Of a stretch of DNA of 64,000 bases, positions 23,123 to 31,923 are shown one piece after another. The stretch spans positions 682,001 to 746,000 of the forward strand of contig NZ_CBDCGN010000003.1 of NCBI RefSeq assembly GCF_965216805.1, read 5' to 3'. The notes beneath the pieces are model-generated. The model did not search any database. It was not told the origin of the DNA and worked only from the letters and a program-made list of their open reading frames with translations. Every line of letters begins with the position of its first letter. Position 1 is the first letter of the stretch. This DNA is from Panacagrimonas sp965216805. GTDB taxonomy: Bacteria > Pseudomonadota > Gammaproteobacteria > Nevskiales > Nevskiaceae. The translations under genes were made by a program, and so were the position numbers.

Positions 23123-23297
23123 GGCGGGGCGGCCCCCACGCCACCCCGCCCGCACCCACTTCGCTTCGCGAAGTCACCGTGTCGGGCGGCGCCGCGACAC
23201 GGTGACAGCAAAGCTTGCGTAGCCCGGTTCGCCGAAGGCGAGCCGGGTCAGCGATGAGGAAATGCCCCGCTTCGCCGCAATCGCTTGGCGAAGCGGG
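23123..23297. repeat. Cluster of four stem-loops between convergent genes
   Basis: Four inverted repeats sit in 175 bp. They are GGCGGGG/CCCCGCC (23123-23129/23144-23150), a perfect 12-bp stem GTCACCGTGTCG/CGACACGGTGAC (23173-23184/23195-23206), a 12-bp stem with wobbles around a GAA loop (23222-23248), and a perfect 11-bp stem CCCGCTTCGCC/GGCGAAGCGGG (23266-23276/23287-23297). They fill the gap between ntrC and the convergent yceI gene. They could end both transcripts or be dispersed REP-like elements. No T tract is seen. Confidence 0.75.
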
Positions 23298-23303
23298 CAA
23301 CGG

Positions 23304-23879
23304 TCACTCCTTGCGCAGTGCTTCGATCTGGATCTCGATCTCGGCTTTGCCCAGTTCCTCGGTGGGTGCGCCGTACTTCATGCCGAAGTCCCAGCGATTG
23401 AATTCACCCTCGGCATCGGCGCCGCAGACTTCCACCTTGAGCATGGGATGCTGGATGCACTTGAAGCTTTCGATGTCCAGCTTCACCGGCTGAGTGACCC
23501 CGAGCATGGTCAGTTCGCCGTCCACTTCGTCGGGCTCGCCGTCATCGAACTTGATGGTGCCCTTGTAGGTAATCTCGGGATATTTCTCGACGTGGAAAAA
23601 ATCATCCTTAAGCGCGTGCTCGTTCATCTTGTCGTGGCCGAAGTCGACGCTAGCGGCGTCGATGGTGATGTCCACCGTGCCGGTGCCCGCCTCGCGGTCC
23701 AGCACCACCGTGCCGCTGGATTTATTGAACTTGCCGCGCCAGAACGAGATGCCCATGTGCTGGGCCTTGAAGCTGGGATAGGTGTGACCGGGCTCAACGG
23801 TGTAAGTGACCGGAGCGGCGAGCGCAGCGCCGGACATTCCGGCGGCCAGCAGGGCAGTAGCGAGAAGGGTGCGGCGCAT
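23304..23879 (-). CDS. YceI family periplasmic protein (second copy)
   Basis: A 191-residue protein. The ATG at 23879 gives a signal peptide (MRRTLLATALLAAGMSGAAL, cut at ALA). YceI features follow: YTVEPGHTYPSFKAQHMG, FNKSSGTVVLDREAGTGTVDI, DFFHVEKYPEITYKGT, and LTMLGVTQPVKLDI. The family forms a lipocalin-like barrel that binds isoprenoid lipids such as polyprenyl chains. It is third in a b561-yceI-yceI set and 80 bp after the other YceI gene. Substrate not predictable. Confidence 0.88.
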   Translation of the reverse strand: MRRTLLATALLAAGMSGAALAAPVTYTVEPGHTYPSFKAQHMGISFWRGKFNKSSGTVVLDREAGTGTVDITIDAASVDFGHDKMNEHALKDDFFHVEKYPEITYKGTIKFDDGEPDEVDGELTMLGVTQPVKLDIESFKCIQHPMLKVEVCGADAEGEFNRWDFGMKYGAPTEELGKAEIEIQIEALRKE

Positions 23880-23959
23880 GGATGCAATCTCCCGTGAAAT
23901 CGGTGTGAAGTGGATTGGTTCGGGTGCGACCAGGGTGCAATAGGGGTGCCGCGGAGAAT

Positions 23960-24505
23960 TCAAGAGGCCGGCGCGACGATGTCGAACTTGACGGTCACCT
24001 GGTCGTCCAGCACCTCGTCCCATTCGGCATCGCCGATGGCAAAGGTCTTGCGCGAAATCGGCAGGCTGCCGCTGAAGTGACGCAGGGCCCCCTGGGTCTT
24101 CACCGCGATCTCGGATGTTACCGTCTGCGTCTTACCCTTGAGCGACAGTGTGCCGGTTGCCTTGAAGCGGTTGGAGCCCAAGGGTTCGATGGCGGTGGAC
24201 TCGAACGTGGCCTGCGGGTGGTTCTTGCTGTCCAGCCACTCGGCCTTGCGCACTTCCGAGTTGTAATCGGGGTCGCCGATGTCGAAGCTGGCGGTGTCGA
24301 TCTGCAGCTTGGCCGAACCCTTCTTCGGTGCTGCCGGGTCGTAGCGGAGTTCGCCGGAAAATTCCAGGAAGTCGGCGTCCACATCCACGCCCATCTGGGT
24401 GAACGTGGCGACGATCTTGCTCTTGCCGGCGTCCACCGGTACCGAGGCGGTCGCCCACACTGCAGTCGCGGCGGCCATGCAGGCCCCAGCCAGAAGTCGT
24501 TTCAT
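23960..24505 (-). CDS. YceI family periplasmic protein (first copy)
   Basis: A 181-residue protein starting at 24505, where its ATG overlaps the stop of the b561 gene by 4 bp, so translation is probably coupled. It has a signal peptide (MKRLLAGACMAAATAVWATA) and YceI motifs VDAGKSKIVATFTQMG, FDIGDPDYNSEVRKAEWLDS and HPQATFEST, then LSLKGKTQTVT. It is divergent from its neighbouring paralogue, so an old duplication rather than a recent one. Probably binds a lipid or quinone in the periplasm and works with the b561 protein. Confidence 0.88.
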   Translation of the reverse strand: MKRLLAGACMAAATAVWATASVPVDAGKSKIVATFTQMGVDVDADFLEFSGELRYDPAAPKKGSAKLQIDTASFDIGDPDYNSEVRKAEWLDSKNHPQATFESTAIEPLGSNRFKATGTLSLKGKTQTVTSEIAVKTQGALRHFSGSLPISRKTFAIGDAEWDEVLDDQVTVKFDIVAPAS

Positions 24506-25065
24506 GTCTGCTTGCTTCCCTTCCGCGCCCCGAACCACATGCGGCCCAGGGTGCGGTCCTTGTCGATGAACTGGTGTTTGAGCGCGCCCGCGATGTGCGC
24601 GCCCAGAATCAAGACCAGCGCCCAGCCCAGGAGTTCATGAACGGACTTGAACAGGTCGGCCAGTTCCTTGTTCTTGTCGACCAGATCCGGCAATGGCACC
24701 ACGCCGAAATACTTCACCGGAAAGCCGCTGGCCGAACTGAACAGCCAGCCGCTCAGCGGCAGCACGAACATCAGCAGGTACAGCGAAAGGTGGGCGGACG
24801 CCGCCAGTCGCCGCTGCCACAGCGGATGATCCGGATTGGGCGGCGGCGGCGCATGCGTCACCCGCCAGGCCACGCGCAGGCAGGCCAGCAGCAAGACCGT
24901 CACGCCGATCCACTTGTGCCAGGAATAGAACTTGAGCTTGTCCGGCGACATCTTCAGGTCGACCATGTAGCTGCCCAGGGTCAGGCCCGAAAAAATCAAC
25001 AGCGCGATCAGCCAGTGCAGCGCGATCGCCACGCCGCCGTAACGCAGGGTCAGGTGTTCACGCAT
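24502..25065 (-). CDS. Cytochrome b561 family membrane protein (CybB/YceJ-like)
   Basis: A 187-residue protein with four membrane helices. Candidate heme-b histidines are His18 (ALHWLIAL), His50 (SWHKWIG), and the pair in SVHELLG and GAHIAGA. It ends in the usual basic tail. The family is a di-heme quinol:oxygen or quinol:acceptor oxidoreductase in the inner membrane. The b561-YceI pairing matches the E. coli yceJ-yceI operon. First gene of the three-gene set. Confidence 0.88.
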   Translation of the reverse strand: MREHLTLRYGGVAIALHWLIALLIFSGLTLGSYMVDLKMSPDKLKFYSWHKWIGVTVLLLACLRVAWRVTHAPPPPNPDHPLWQRRLAASAHLSLYLLMFVLPLSGWLFSSASGFPVKYFGVVPLPDLVDKNKELADLFKSVHELLGWALVLILGAHIAGALKHQFIDKDRTLGRMWFGARKGSKQT

Positions 25066-25166
25066 GCACGCGGCCGGGATCGGTCAGGTCGGAAACCCGA
25101 CTTTAGGCGCGAAGACCCTGGCCGTCCAAGGGGGCGGGTCAGTCCCTGCTCAGTGCCACCCGAAAC

Positions 25167-25502
25167 TCAATGCGAAATCATCCAGGGCCGCTTGCCCGGG
25201 AATCCCTTCGGTCGGCCCGGTGGCCCCGAAGGCGTGGCCCCGGCGCCGCTGCAACAGCCGCAGCCCGGCGCATGCCCGCCACGCCGGGTACTTGATGGCT
25301 GATGCGAGCTGCGTTCGTTGGTGTCATGCGCGTTGCGCATCGCCGTCGACACTAACGCCAACTGCGGCGGCACCAACTGCCGCCGGGCGGCGCCGCCGCA
25401 CTGCGGACAGCGCGTCGGATCATCGCGTACCGAGATGCCGCGCATCTCGGTAAACGATTCCGAGCAGGAGGCTTCTCCGCACTGGAAGTGATAGAGCGGC
25501 AT
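25167..25502 (-). CDS. fmdB: FmdB-family zinc-ribbon protein
   Basis: A 111-residue protein. The N-terminal MPLYHFQCGEASCSESFTEM and CPQCGG form the FmdB zinc ribbon (Cys8, Cys13, then the CxxC pair). The tail is Gly/Pro/Arg-rich and apparently disordered, with a CGCCSG cluster. It lies 11 bp after the formamidase gene on the same strand. FmdB is described as a putative regulator of the amide gene cluster in methylotrophs; direct evidence for its role is weak. Confidence 0.75.
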   Translation of the reverse strand: MPLYHFQCGEASCSESFTEMRGISVRDDPTRCPQCGGAARRQLVPPQLALVSTAMRNAHDTNERSSHQPSSTRRGGHAPGCGCCSGAGATPSGPPGRPKGFPGKRPWMISH

Positions 25503-25513
25503 GGCAGGTGCCC

Positions 25514-26746
25514 TTACTTATCCTGAGCCAGCGGGATATCGATGCTGCCGTCGATGAACCTGGTCGGTCCGTCGGCGCCCGGCATGATGTCGAACTCGAA
25601 GATCTCCGTGGGCAGGTACAGCGTGGCGCAGGCGTTGGGAATATCCACGATGCCGCTGATGTGGCCTTGTACGGGGGCGGTGCCCAGGATCGAGTAGGCC
25701 TGCGCACCGGAGTAGCCGAATTTCTTGAGGTAGTTGATCGCGTTGAGGCAGGCCTGCTGATAGGCCACGTGCACGTCCAGGTAGTGCTGCTTGCCGGCGT
25801 CATCCACCGAGATGCCTTCGAAGATCAGGTAGTCCTTGTAGTTCGGCGTGATCGGACTGGGCCGGAAGATCGGGTTCTTGATGCCGTACTTGCTCACGCC
25901 GTCCTTGATCAGCCCCACCTTGATATGCAGCCATCCGGCCATCTCGATGGCCCCGCAAAAGGTGATCTCGCCATCGCCCTGCGAGAAGTGCAGGTCGCCC
26001 ATCGAAAGACCGCCGCCCTTGACGTAGACCGGGAAGTAGATCTTGGAGCCGCGCGACAGATCCTTGATGTCGCAGTTGCCGCCGTGCTCGCGTGGCGGCA
26101 CCGTGCGTGCGCCTTCGGCCGCGGCCTTGTCGCGCGCCGCGCCCTTGAGCCGGCCCATGTGAGCGGTGTCCGCCTGCGGCAAGGTGCCCAGCGCCGGCAC
26201 GCGATCGGGATCCGTGGCGATCAACTCGCCCTCGCGCTTGTTCCAGGTATCCAGCGACGACTGGTCCGGCAGGCAGCCGATCAGACCCGGATGGATCAGG
26301 CCGGCGAAATTCACGCCGGGGATATGGCGTGAATGGGTGAACATGCCCGAAATATCCCAGATCGATTTCTGTGCCAGCGGAAAATGATCGGTCAGGAATC
26401 CCCCGCCGTTCTGCTTGGAGAAGAAGGCGTTGAAGCCCCAAAGGCTGTCGGGCTTGGCGCCCACGTCGAGCAGGTCCACCACCAGCAGATCGCCGGGCTC
26501 TGCACCCTCGACGCCGATGGGGCCGCTGAGGAAATGCACCTGAGTGAGATCGACGTCGCGGATGTCGGCCGCGTTGTCGTCGTTGTTGATTTGACCGCCG
26601 GTCCAGTCGTAGGTCTCGACGATGAAGTCGTCGCCCGGCTTGACCCAGGCCACGATGGGCACGTCGGGGTGCCAGCGGTTGTGGATCATGTCGTTGTCGT
26701 AGGGCGAGGTGCCGAGGTCGACCTCGATCAGCTTTTTCACGGGCAT
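25514..26746 (-). CDS. fmdA: Formamidase (acetamidase/formamidase family)
   Basis: A 410-residue protein, the standard length. It carries the family start LIEVDLGTSPYDNDMIHNRWHPDVP, the GAEPGDLLVVDLLD segment, PGVNFAGLIHPGLIGCLP, and GGNCDIKDLSRGSKIYFPV with MGDLHFSQGDGE. AAGGAG precedes the ATG. It hydrolyses formamide (and possibly other short amides) to ammonia and formate in the cytoplasm. It lies downstream of a complete urea/amide ABC transporter on the same strand, so imported amides would be deaminated at once. Confidence 0.93.
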   Translation of the reverse strand: MPVKKLIEVDLGTSPYDNDMIHNRWHPDVPIVAWVKPGDDFIVETYDWTGGQINNDDNAADIRDVDLTQVHFLSGPIGVEGAEPGDLLVVDLLDVGAKPDSLWGFNAFFSKQNGGGFLTDHFPLAQKSIWDISGMFTHSRHIPGVNFAGLIHPGLIGCLPDQSSLDTWNKREGELIATDPDRVPALGTLPQADTAHMGRLKGAARDKAAAEGARTVPPREHGGNCDIKDLSRGSKIYFPVYVKGGGLSMGDLHFSQGDGEITFCGAIEMAGWLHIKVGLIKDGVSKYGIKNPIFRPSPITPNYKDYLIFEGISVDDAGKQHYLDVHVAYQQACLNAINYLKKFGYSGAQAYSILGTAPVQGHISGIVDIPNACATLYLPTEIFEFDIMPGADGPTRFIDGSIDIPLAQDK

Positions 26747-26835
26747 GGCGCGCTCCTTAAAGTCGGGTAAATCCTTTCAGCAGAAAGCCGTCACGCCCGT
26801 CAGCACGGGAATGGCGGCACATGGGGGTTTCGGCT

Positions 26836-27546
26836 TCATACCGCGAGGAAGCGGGCGACTGCCGCCTCATCGACGTCGGCGCGTGCGCAGTCCGAGACGA
26901 TGCGGCCGTTCTCGATCACCAGGATCCGGTCGGCGACGTCCAGGACGAAGCTCAGTACCTGCTCGCACACCACGATGCAGAGATTGCGTGCATCGCGGAT
27001 CTGTTTCAGCGTGCGCGCAATGTCCTTGATGATGGATGGCTGGATGCCCTCGGTCGGCTCGTCCAGCAGCAGCACGGTTGGGTCGCTCGCCAGCGCACGG
27101 GCGATCGCGAGCTGCTGCTGTTGCCCGCCGGACAAGTTGCCGCCGCGGCGCCTGTCGAACTCCCGAAGGATGGGAAAGATTTCGTACAGTTCTTCGGGAA
27201 CGGTTTTGCGACCCGTGGAGACCAGCCCGGTCTGCAGATTCTCGCGGACCGTCATGGTGCCGAAGATGCCGCGACCCTGCGGCACGTAGCCGATGCCCTG
27301 GCGCACGCGTGCGTGACCGGGAGCTGAGGTGATGTCGGTGTCGTTGACTCTGATGCTGCCGCTGGCCGTCGGCAGTATCCCGATCAGCGACTTCATCAGG
27401 GTGGACTTGCCCATGCCGTTGCGGCCCACCACGGCGACGATTTCACCGGCTTTCACCGACAGGTCGATACCGTGGAGCACCTCGCTTTGTCCGTAGCAGA
27501 CGTGCAAATGCGACAGTTCCAGCAAGTGGGCGGACTCAGTGGCCAA
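26836..27546 (-). CDS. urtE: Urea/short-chain amide ABC transporter ATPase UrtE-like
   Basis: A 236-residue ATPase of the LivF/UrtE type: Walker A GRNGMGKST, Q-loop, signature LSGGQQQQLAIARAL and Walker B VLLLDEPTEGIQPS. The start is a TTG at 27546, overlapping the previous gene by 11 bp. It is supported by an AAGGAGGT site 5 bases upstream, and no ATG lies near. It should pair with the LivG-like subunit to drive the permease. Confidence 0.92.
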   Translation of the reverse strand: MATESAHLLELSHLHVCYGQSEVLHGIDLSVKAGEIVAVVGRNGMGKSTLMKSLIGILPTASGSIRVNDTDITSAPGHARVRQGIGYVPQGRGIFGTMTVRENLQTGLVSTGRKTVPEELYEIFPILREFDRRRGGNLSGGQQQQLAIARALASDPTVLLLDEPTEGIQPSIIKDIARTLKQIRDARNLCIVVCEQVLSFVLDVADRILVIENGRIVSDCARADVDEAAVARFLAV

Positions 27547-28282
27547 GGTAGACCTCCTTCACCCGCGGGTGATCCTGCACCGCAGCCATACTGCCCTCGG
27601 CCAGAATCCTGCCCTGGTTCAGTACGGTGACCTTGTGGGCAATGCTTTCCACGAACTTCATGTCGTGCTCGATGACCAGAACGGCGCGGTTCTGCGTGAT
27701 GCGGTTGAGCAGTTCCGCTGTCTTGGCGCGTTCGGCCACGCTCATGCCGGCGACGGGCTCGTCGAGCATCAACAGCTCGGGGTCCTGAATCAGCAGCATG
27801 CCGATCTCCAGCCACTGCTTCTGGCCGTGACTGAGCATCTCGGCGCGGCGATGCAGATGACCGTCCAGGAAGATCGATTCGGCGACGTCGTGAATGCGCT
27901 TTCGCACCGTGTCGGTGCGACGGAATGTCAGGGCGCCCCATACCGTGCGTCCTTGCGGGAATGAGATCTCCAGATTCTCGAAGACGGTCAGGTCCTCGTA
28001 GATGGATGGCGTCTGGAACTTGCGGCCGATACCGCGGCGCACGATTTCATGTTCGGCCAGTTCGGTAAGTTCCTGATTGTTGAACCTGATCGAACCTTCG
28101 GAGACGCGGGTGCGCCCGCAGATCAGATCCAGCACCGTGGTCTTGCCAGCCCCGTTGGGACCGATGATCACGCGGATCTCGTTCTTGTTGACGTACAAGG
28201 TCAGATCGTTGACCGCCTTGAAGCCGTCAAACGAGACGCTGACGTTTTCCAGAGCCAACAGAAAGTCGGTATTGCTGCTCAT
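27536..28282 (-). CDS. urtD: Urea/short-chain amide ABC transporter ATPase UrtD-like
   Basis: A 248-residue ATPase of the LivG/UrtD type. Walker A is GPNGAGKTT and Walker B LLMLDEPVAGMS. The signature is LSHGQKQWLEIGM, the UrtD form with His in place of Gly. The ATG at 28282 lies 8 bp after the urtC stop; the frame is open far upstream only as a shadow of urtC. Confidence 0.92.
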   Translation of the reverse strand: MSSNTDFLLALENVSVSFDGFKAVNDLTLYVNKNEIRVIIGPNGAGKTTVLDLICGRTRVSEGSIRFNNQELTELAEHEIVRRGIGRKFQTPSIYEDLTVFENLEISFPQGRTVWGALTFRRTDTVRKRIHDVAESIFLDGHLHRRAEMLSHGQKQWLEIGMLLIQDPELLMLDEPVAGMSVAERAKTAELLNRITQNRAVLVIEHDMKFVESIAHKVTVLNQGRILAEGSMAAVQDHPRVKEVYLGH

Positions 28283-28290
28283 GGCCGGCG

Positions 28291-29412
28291 TTATCGAGAA
28301 GTGACTTCCGCAGACAGGGCCGGCGCCGAGCGCCGCTCGCGCCACTGCGCGATCCGCGGTGTCAGGTGGTCGGCGATCAGACCGGCCAGGCCGCGCGGGA
28401 AAAACAGCACCACCATGATGAACAGTCCACCCATCGCGAACAGCCACAGTTGCGGAAAGGCTTCGGAGAACGCGGTGCGCGCGGCGTTGACCACCAGCGC
28501 TCCCAGCACTGCGCCGAACAGCGACAGGCGTCCCCCCAGGGCGCAGAAGATCACCATCTCGATGGAGGGCACGATGCCGATGATCGATGGCGACATGAAG
28601 CCCACCTGCAGCGTGAACATTGCCCCGCCGATGGCCGACAACACACCGGCGAAACAGAACACGAAAATCTTGAAGTTGGCGACGTCGTACCCGGAGAAGC
28701 GCACACGCTCTTCCTTGTCGCGAATCGCCACCAGGATGCGGCCGAGCTTGCTGCGCAGGACCAGTTGCGACAGCGCGATACAGCCGATCAGTAGTGCCAC
28801 GCAGACGAAGTACAGGATGGTCTTGGACTCGTCGGGGCGGATGTCCCAGCCCTTGAGCGTGCGCAGGTCGGTGATGCCGTTGATGCCGCCGGTGTAGCCC
28901 TGCTGGCCGATGATGAGGATGGTGGCCACCGCGCACAGCGCCTGGGTGATGATCGCGAAGTACACGCCGCCGACGCGACGTTTGAACATCGCCGCGCCCA
29001 CCACCAGACCGAACACGGTCGGCACCAGCACGATGGCCAGCAGGGTCAGGCTCAGGGAGTGGAAGGGTTCCCACATCCATGGCAGTTCGGTGATCTGATT
29101 CCAGTCCATGAAATCCGGGATGCCGGGCGTGGACTGGATCTTGGTGCTCTCTGGATCGGACGCCTCCAGCTTGAGGAACATGGCCATGCAGTAGCCGCCG
29201 ATCCCGAAGAACAATCCCTGGCCCAGGCTCAGCACGCCGCAGTAGCCCCAGCACAGCACCAGGCCCAGAGCAACGAAGCCGAAGCACAGGTACTTGCCGA
29301 CCAGATTGAGACGGAAGGTGCCCAGCAGCAGCGGAAAAATCACCGCCAGCAACAGCGCCAGCAGCGCATAGGCGAGGATGTCGCGACGGAAGCTGGCGAC
29401 GACGGCGGGCAT
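28291..29412 (-). CDS. urtC: Urea/short-chain amide ABC transporter permease UrtC-like
   Basis: A 373-residue LivM-type permease with about ten hydrophobic segments. The motif CWGYCGVLSLGQGLFFGIGGYC near residues 55-75 and GYTGGINGITDLRTLKGW are typical of UrtC. A late conserved cytoplasmic loop reads AIRDKEERVRFSGYDVANFK. One base separates it from urtB upstream. It forms half of the inner-membrane channel. Confidence 0.92.
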   Translation of the reverse strand: MPAVVASFRRDILAYALLALLLAVIFPLLLGTFRLNLVGKYLCFGFVALGLVLCWGYCGVLSLGQGLFFGIGGYCMAMFLKLEASDPESTKIQSTPGIPDFMDWNQITELPWMWEPFHSLSLTLLAIVLVPTVFGLVVGAAMFKRRVGGVYFAIITQALCAVATILIIGQQGYTGGINGITDLRTLKGWDIRPDESKTILYFVCVALLIGCIALSQLVLRSKLGRILVAIRDKEERVRFSGYDVANFKIFVFCFAGVLSAIGGAMFTLQVGFMSPSIIGIVPSIEMVIFCALGGRLSLFGAVLGALVVNAARTAFSEAFPQLWLFAMGGLFIMVVLFFPRGLAGLIADHLTPRIAQWRERRSAPALSAEVTSR

Positions 29413-29413
29413 G

Positions 29414-30337
29414 TCACTTCCTCACTTTCATGACGAACAGGCCTTGCGGGCGCAGCATCAGCAGGCCGATCACCACCAGCAGCGTGATCACCTTGGCCAT
29501 CGATCCACTCAGGAAGAACTCCAGTGTCGATTGCGCCTGCGAGATGGTGAAGGCCGAAGCGATGGTGCCGATCAGGCTCTGCGCACCGCCGAATACCACC
29601 ACCAGGAAGGTGTCGACGATGTAGAGCTGACCGGCGGTCGGTCCGGTAGAGCCGATCATGGTGAAGGCGCTGCCGGCGATGCCCGCGATGCCGCAGCCGA
29701 GGCCGAAAGTCAGCGCATCGACGCGCCGCGTGTTGATGCCCACGGCGCCGCTCATGCTGCGGTTGGCGGTTATGGCGCGCACCTGCAAGCCCCAGCGCGA
29801 GCGGAACATCAGCACGAAGACCGCGACGCTGATGGCGATGGTCAGCGCCACCACGAACAGGCCGTTGATCTGGACCTGGATGGTCTCGCTGATCGACAGC
29901 GAGCCCATCATCCAGTCGGGAAGCTCCACGCCCACTTCGCGTGCGCCGAAGATCGAACGCAGGGCCTGCTGCAGGATCAGGCTCAAGCCCCAGGTCGCGA
30001 GCAGGGTGTCGAGCGGGCGGTGATACAGGTGCCGCACGACCGTCCATTCGACCAACAGTCCCAGCGCCCCCGACACTACGAACGCCAGCGCCATCGCGAA
30101 GAAGAAATACCCCGGTTGCGCCCACGGCAGCCAGGCGCCGAATAGCTGCGCCGTCAGGTAGGTGACGTAGGCGCCGATGATCATGAATTCGCCGTGCGCC
30201 ATGTTGATGACGCCCATCTGCCCGAAGATGATCGCCAGCCCAAGCGCCATCAGCACGAACACCGAGAACAGGATCAGGCCGGCGAACGCCTGCATGGTGA
30301 AGATCGAACCCAGCTCCGCGATCGTATAGCCGGCCAT
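29414..30337 (-). CDS. urtB: Urea/short-chain amide ABC transporter permease UrtB-like
   Basis: A 307-residue LivH-type permease. The ATG at 30337 is preceded by GGAG. Motifs IIFGQMGVINMAHGEFMIIG near residue 38 and WGLQVRAITANRSMSGAVGI are characteristic, with about eight membrane helices. The gene is 26 bp after urtA. In formamidase clusters the equivalent subunits are named FmdE/FmdF; sequence alone does not separate urea from amide use. Confidence 0.92.
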   Translation of the reverse strand: MAGYTIAELGSIFTMQAFAGLILFSVFVLMALGLAIIFGQMGVINMAHGEFMIIGAYVTYLTAQLFGAWLPWAQPGYFFFAMALAFVVSGALGLLVEWTVVRHLYHRPLDTLLATWGLSLILQQALRSIFGAREVGVELPDWMMGSLSISETIQVQINGLFVVALTIAISVAVFVLMFRSRWGLQVRAITANRSMSGAVGINTRRVDALTFGLGCGIAGIAGSAFTMIGSTGPTAGQLYIVDTFLVVVFGGAQSLIGTIASAFTISQAQSTLEFFLSGSMAKVITLLVVIGLLMLRPQGLFVMKVRK

Positions 30338-30363
30338 GGTCGTGCTCCGTGTCGCTGCCGGCC

Positions 30364-31620
30364 TTACTGATAGCCCTTGGGGAACGGATCCGGCTCGACC
30401 AGCTCGGCGGTCTCGTAGATCACGTCGTACTGGCCGTCGGCCTTGGCCAGACCCACGCGGGTCTTGCTCCACAAGTGATGGTTCTCGTGGATGCGCACGT
30501 AGCCTTCCGGCGCTTCCTTGAATTCCACGCCTGGTGATGCCGCGGCGACCTTGTCGATGTCGAAGCTGCCGGCCTTCTCCACCGTGGCCTTCCACAGCCA
30601 CGGCCCGAGATAGGCAGCTTGCGTCACGTCGCCGATGACCGAATCGGCGCCCCACATTTTCTTGAAGGCGTCGACGAAGGCCTTGTTGTTGGGGTTGTCC
30701 AGCGACTGGAAGTACTTCATGCAGGCGTAGGCGCCGGCGATGTTCTCGCCGCCGATGCCCAGGATCTCGTCCTCGGTGACCGAGATGGTCATCAGCGTCT
30801 GCTTGGTGAGATCCACACCCGCGGCCTTGAGCTGCTTGTAGAAGGCCACGTTGCTGCCGCCGACGATGATGGCGTAGATCACGTCGGGCTTGCGCAGCTT
30901 CATCTTGTTGATCACCGAGTTGAACTGCGTGCTGCCCAGCGGGAAGTACTCCTCGCCCAGCACCTTCAAGCCCTTGATGTCGACGATGTGCTTGCGCGCG
31001 ATCTTGTTCGAGGTGCGCGGCCAGATGTAGTCCGAGCCCAGCAGGTAGAAGCTTTTGGCGCCCTTCTCTTTGATCACCCAGTCGATGCCGGCGATGATCT
31101 GCTGCGTAGCTTCCTGGCCGGTGTAGATGACGTTCTTGGACTGCTCCAGACCTTCATAGAAGGTGGGGTAGTACAGCATGCCGTTGTACTGCTCGAACAC
31201 CGGCAGCACCGCCTTGCGCGAGGCCGAAGTCCAGCATCCGAATACCGAGGCCACCTTGTCGCGCACCAGCAGCTTGCGCGCCTTTTCGGCAAAGGTCGGC
31301 CAGTCGCTGGCGCCGTCCTCCTGAATGAACTCGATCTTGCGTCCGAGCACGCCACCCATGTCGTTGATCTGCGAGATCGCCAGCTTCTCGGCTTCCACCG
31401 AGCCGGTCTCGGAGATCGACATGGTGCCGGTGATGGAGTGCAGGATGCCGACCTTCACCGTGGAATCGGTGATCGCCAGACCGGTGGTGTTGACCGATGC
31501 AGTGGCCGGCGCCGCCGCCAGTGCGGACAGCGGTGAGCCCATGACGGCGCCTGCCGCGGCGGTCTGTCCGAGCATCTGGAGGAGCTGACGGCGGGTGACA
31601 TTGATGTTGTAGATGCTCAT
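30364..31620 (-). CDS. urtA: Urea/short-chain amide ABC transporter substrate-binding protein (UrtA/FmdD-like)
   Basis: A 418-residue periplasmic binding protein. The N-terminus has a twin-arginine motif (NVTRRQLLQMLG, Arg10-Arg11) followed by a hydrophobic stretch ending ALAA, so Tat export is likely. The mature part has the UrtA landmarks VGILHSITGTMSISETGSVE and VFGCWTSASRKAVLPVFE, and YNGMLYYPTFYEGLEQSKN. AGGAG precedes the ATG. It heads the urtABCDE-fmdAB block. Presence of formamidase and lack of any urease gene here favour amides as substrate. Confidence 0.92.
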   Translation of the reverse strand: MSIYNINVTRRQLLQMLGQTAAAGAVMGSPLSALAAAPATASVNTTGLAITDSTVKVGILHSITGTMSISETGSVEAEKLAISQINDMGGVLGRKIEFIQEDGASDWPTFAEKARKLLVRDKVASVFGCWTSASRKAVLPVFEQYNGMLYYPTFYEGLEQSKNVIYTGQEATQQIIAGIDWVIKEKGAKSFYLLGSDYIWPRTSNKIARKHIVDIKGLKVLGEEYFPLGSTQFNSVINKMKLRKPDVIYAIIVGGSNVAFYKQLKAAGVDLTKQTLMTISVTEDEILGIGGENIAGAYACMKYFQSLDNPNNKAFVDAFKKMWGADSVIGDVTQAAYLGPWLWKATVEKAGSFDIDKVAAASPGVEFKEAPEGYVRIHENHHLWSKTRVGLAKADGQYDVIYETAELVEPDPFPKGYQ

Positions 31621-31923
31621 GACGTCTCCTGAAAAGTGAATCGACCGTGGATGCCGGGTGTTTCGCGGGTCGATGGATTCAGGCTACGGAGACGCCGGGC
31701 GCGCCGATATACGCTGGGCTGCCTACGTCTTGTTGCCTAGGCGAGCGTGCCGACCACGGCGCGAGCGCGGCCGTGATCCCGCTCGGTCGTTGGCGCTCGT
31801 CCATACGCAGTTATGCGTATATCCCGGAGCGTCAATTGGGCATGCAACGGCGCGTTTCTTGCAGCAATCGACTCGCCGCAGCCCGCATTCCGGGCGCATG
31901 CGCCCACCGGATATCGCAGCCGC
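31621..31923. other. Divergent promoter region between urtA and the NCS1-kinase gene
   Basis: No gene is seen in these 303 bp. They separate two divergent transcripts and must hold both promoters. The clearest signal is the inverted repeat ATACGCA-gtta-TGCGTAT at 31803-31820. No NtrC-type box was found here. Confidence 0.6.
31803..31820. promoter_or_regulatory. 7-4-7 inverted repeat, candidate regulator site
   Basis: ATACGCA (31803-31809) and TGCGTAT (31814-31820) form a perfect dyad with a 4-base spacer. It lies 183 bp before the urtA ATG and 103 bp before the ATG of the sensor kinase. Its size suits a dimeric LuxR/NarL-type regulator, and one is encoded in the divergent operon. Confidence 0.45.
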
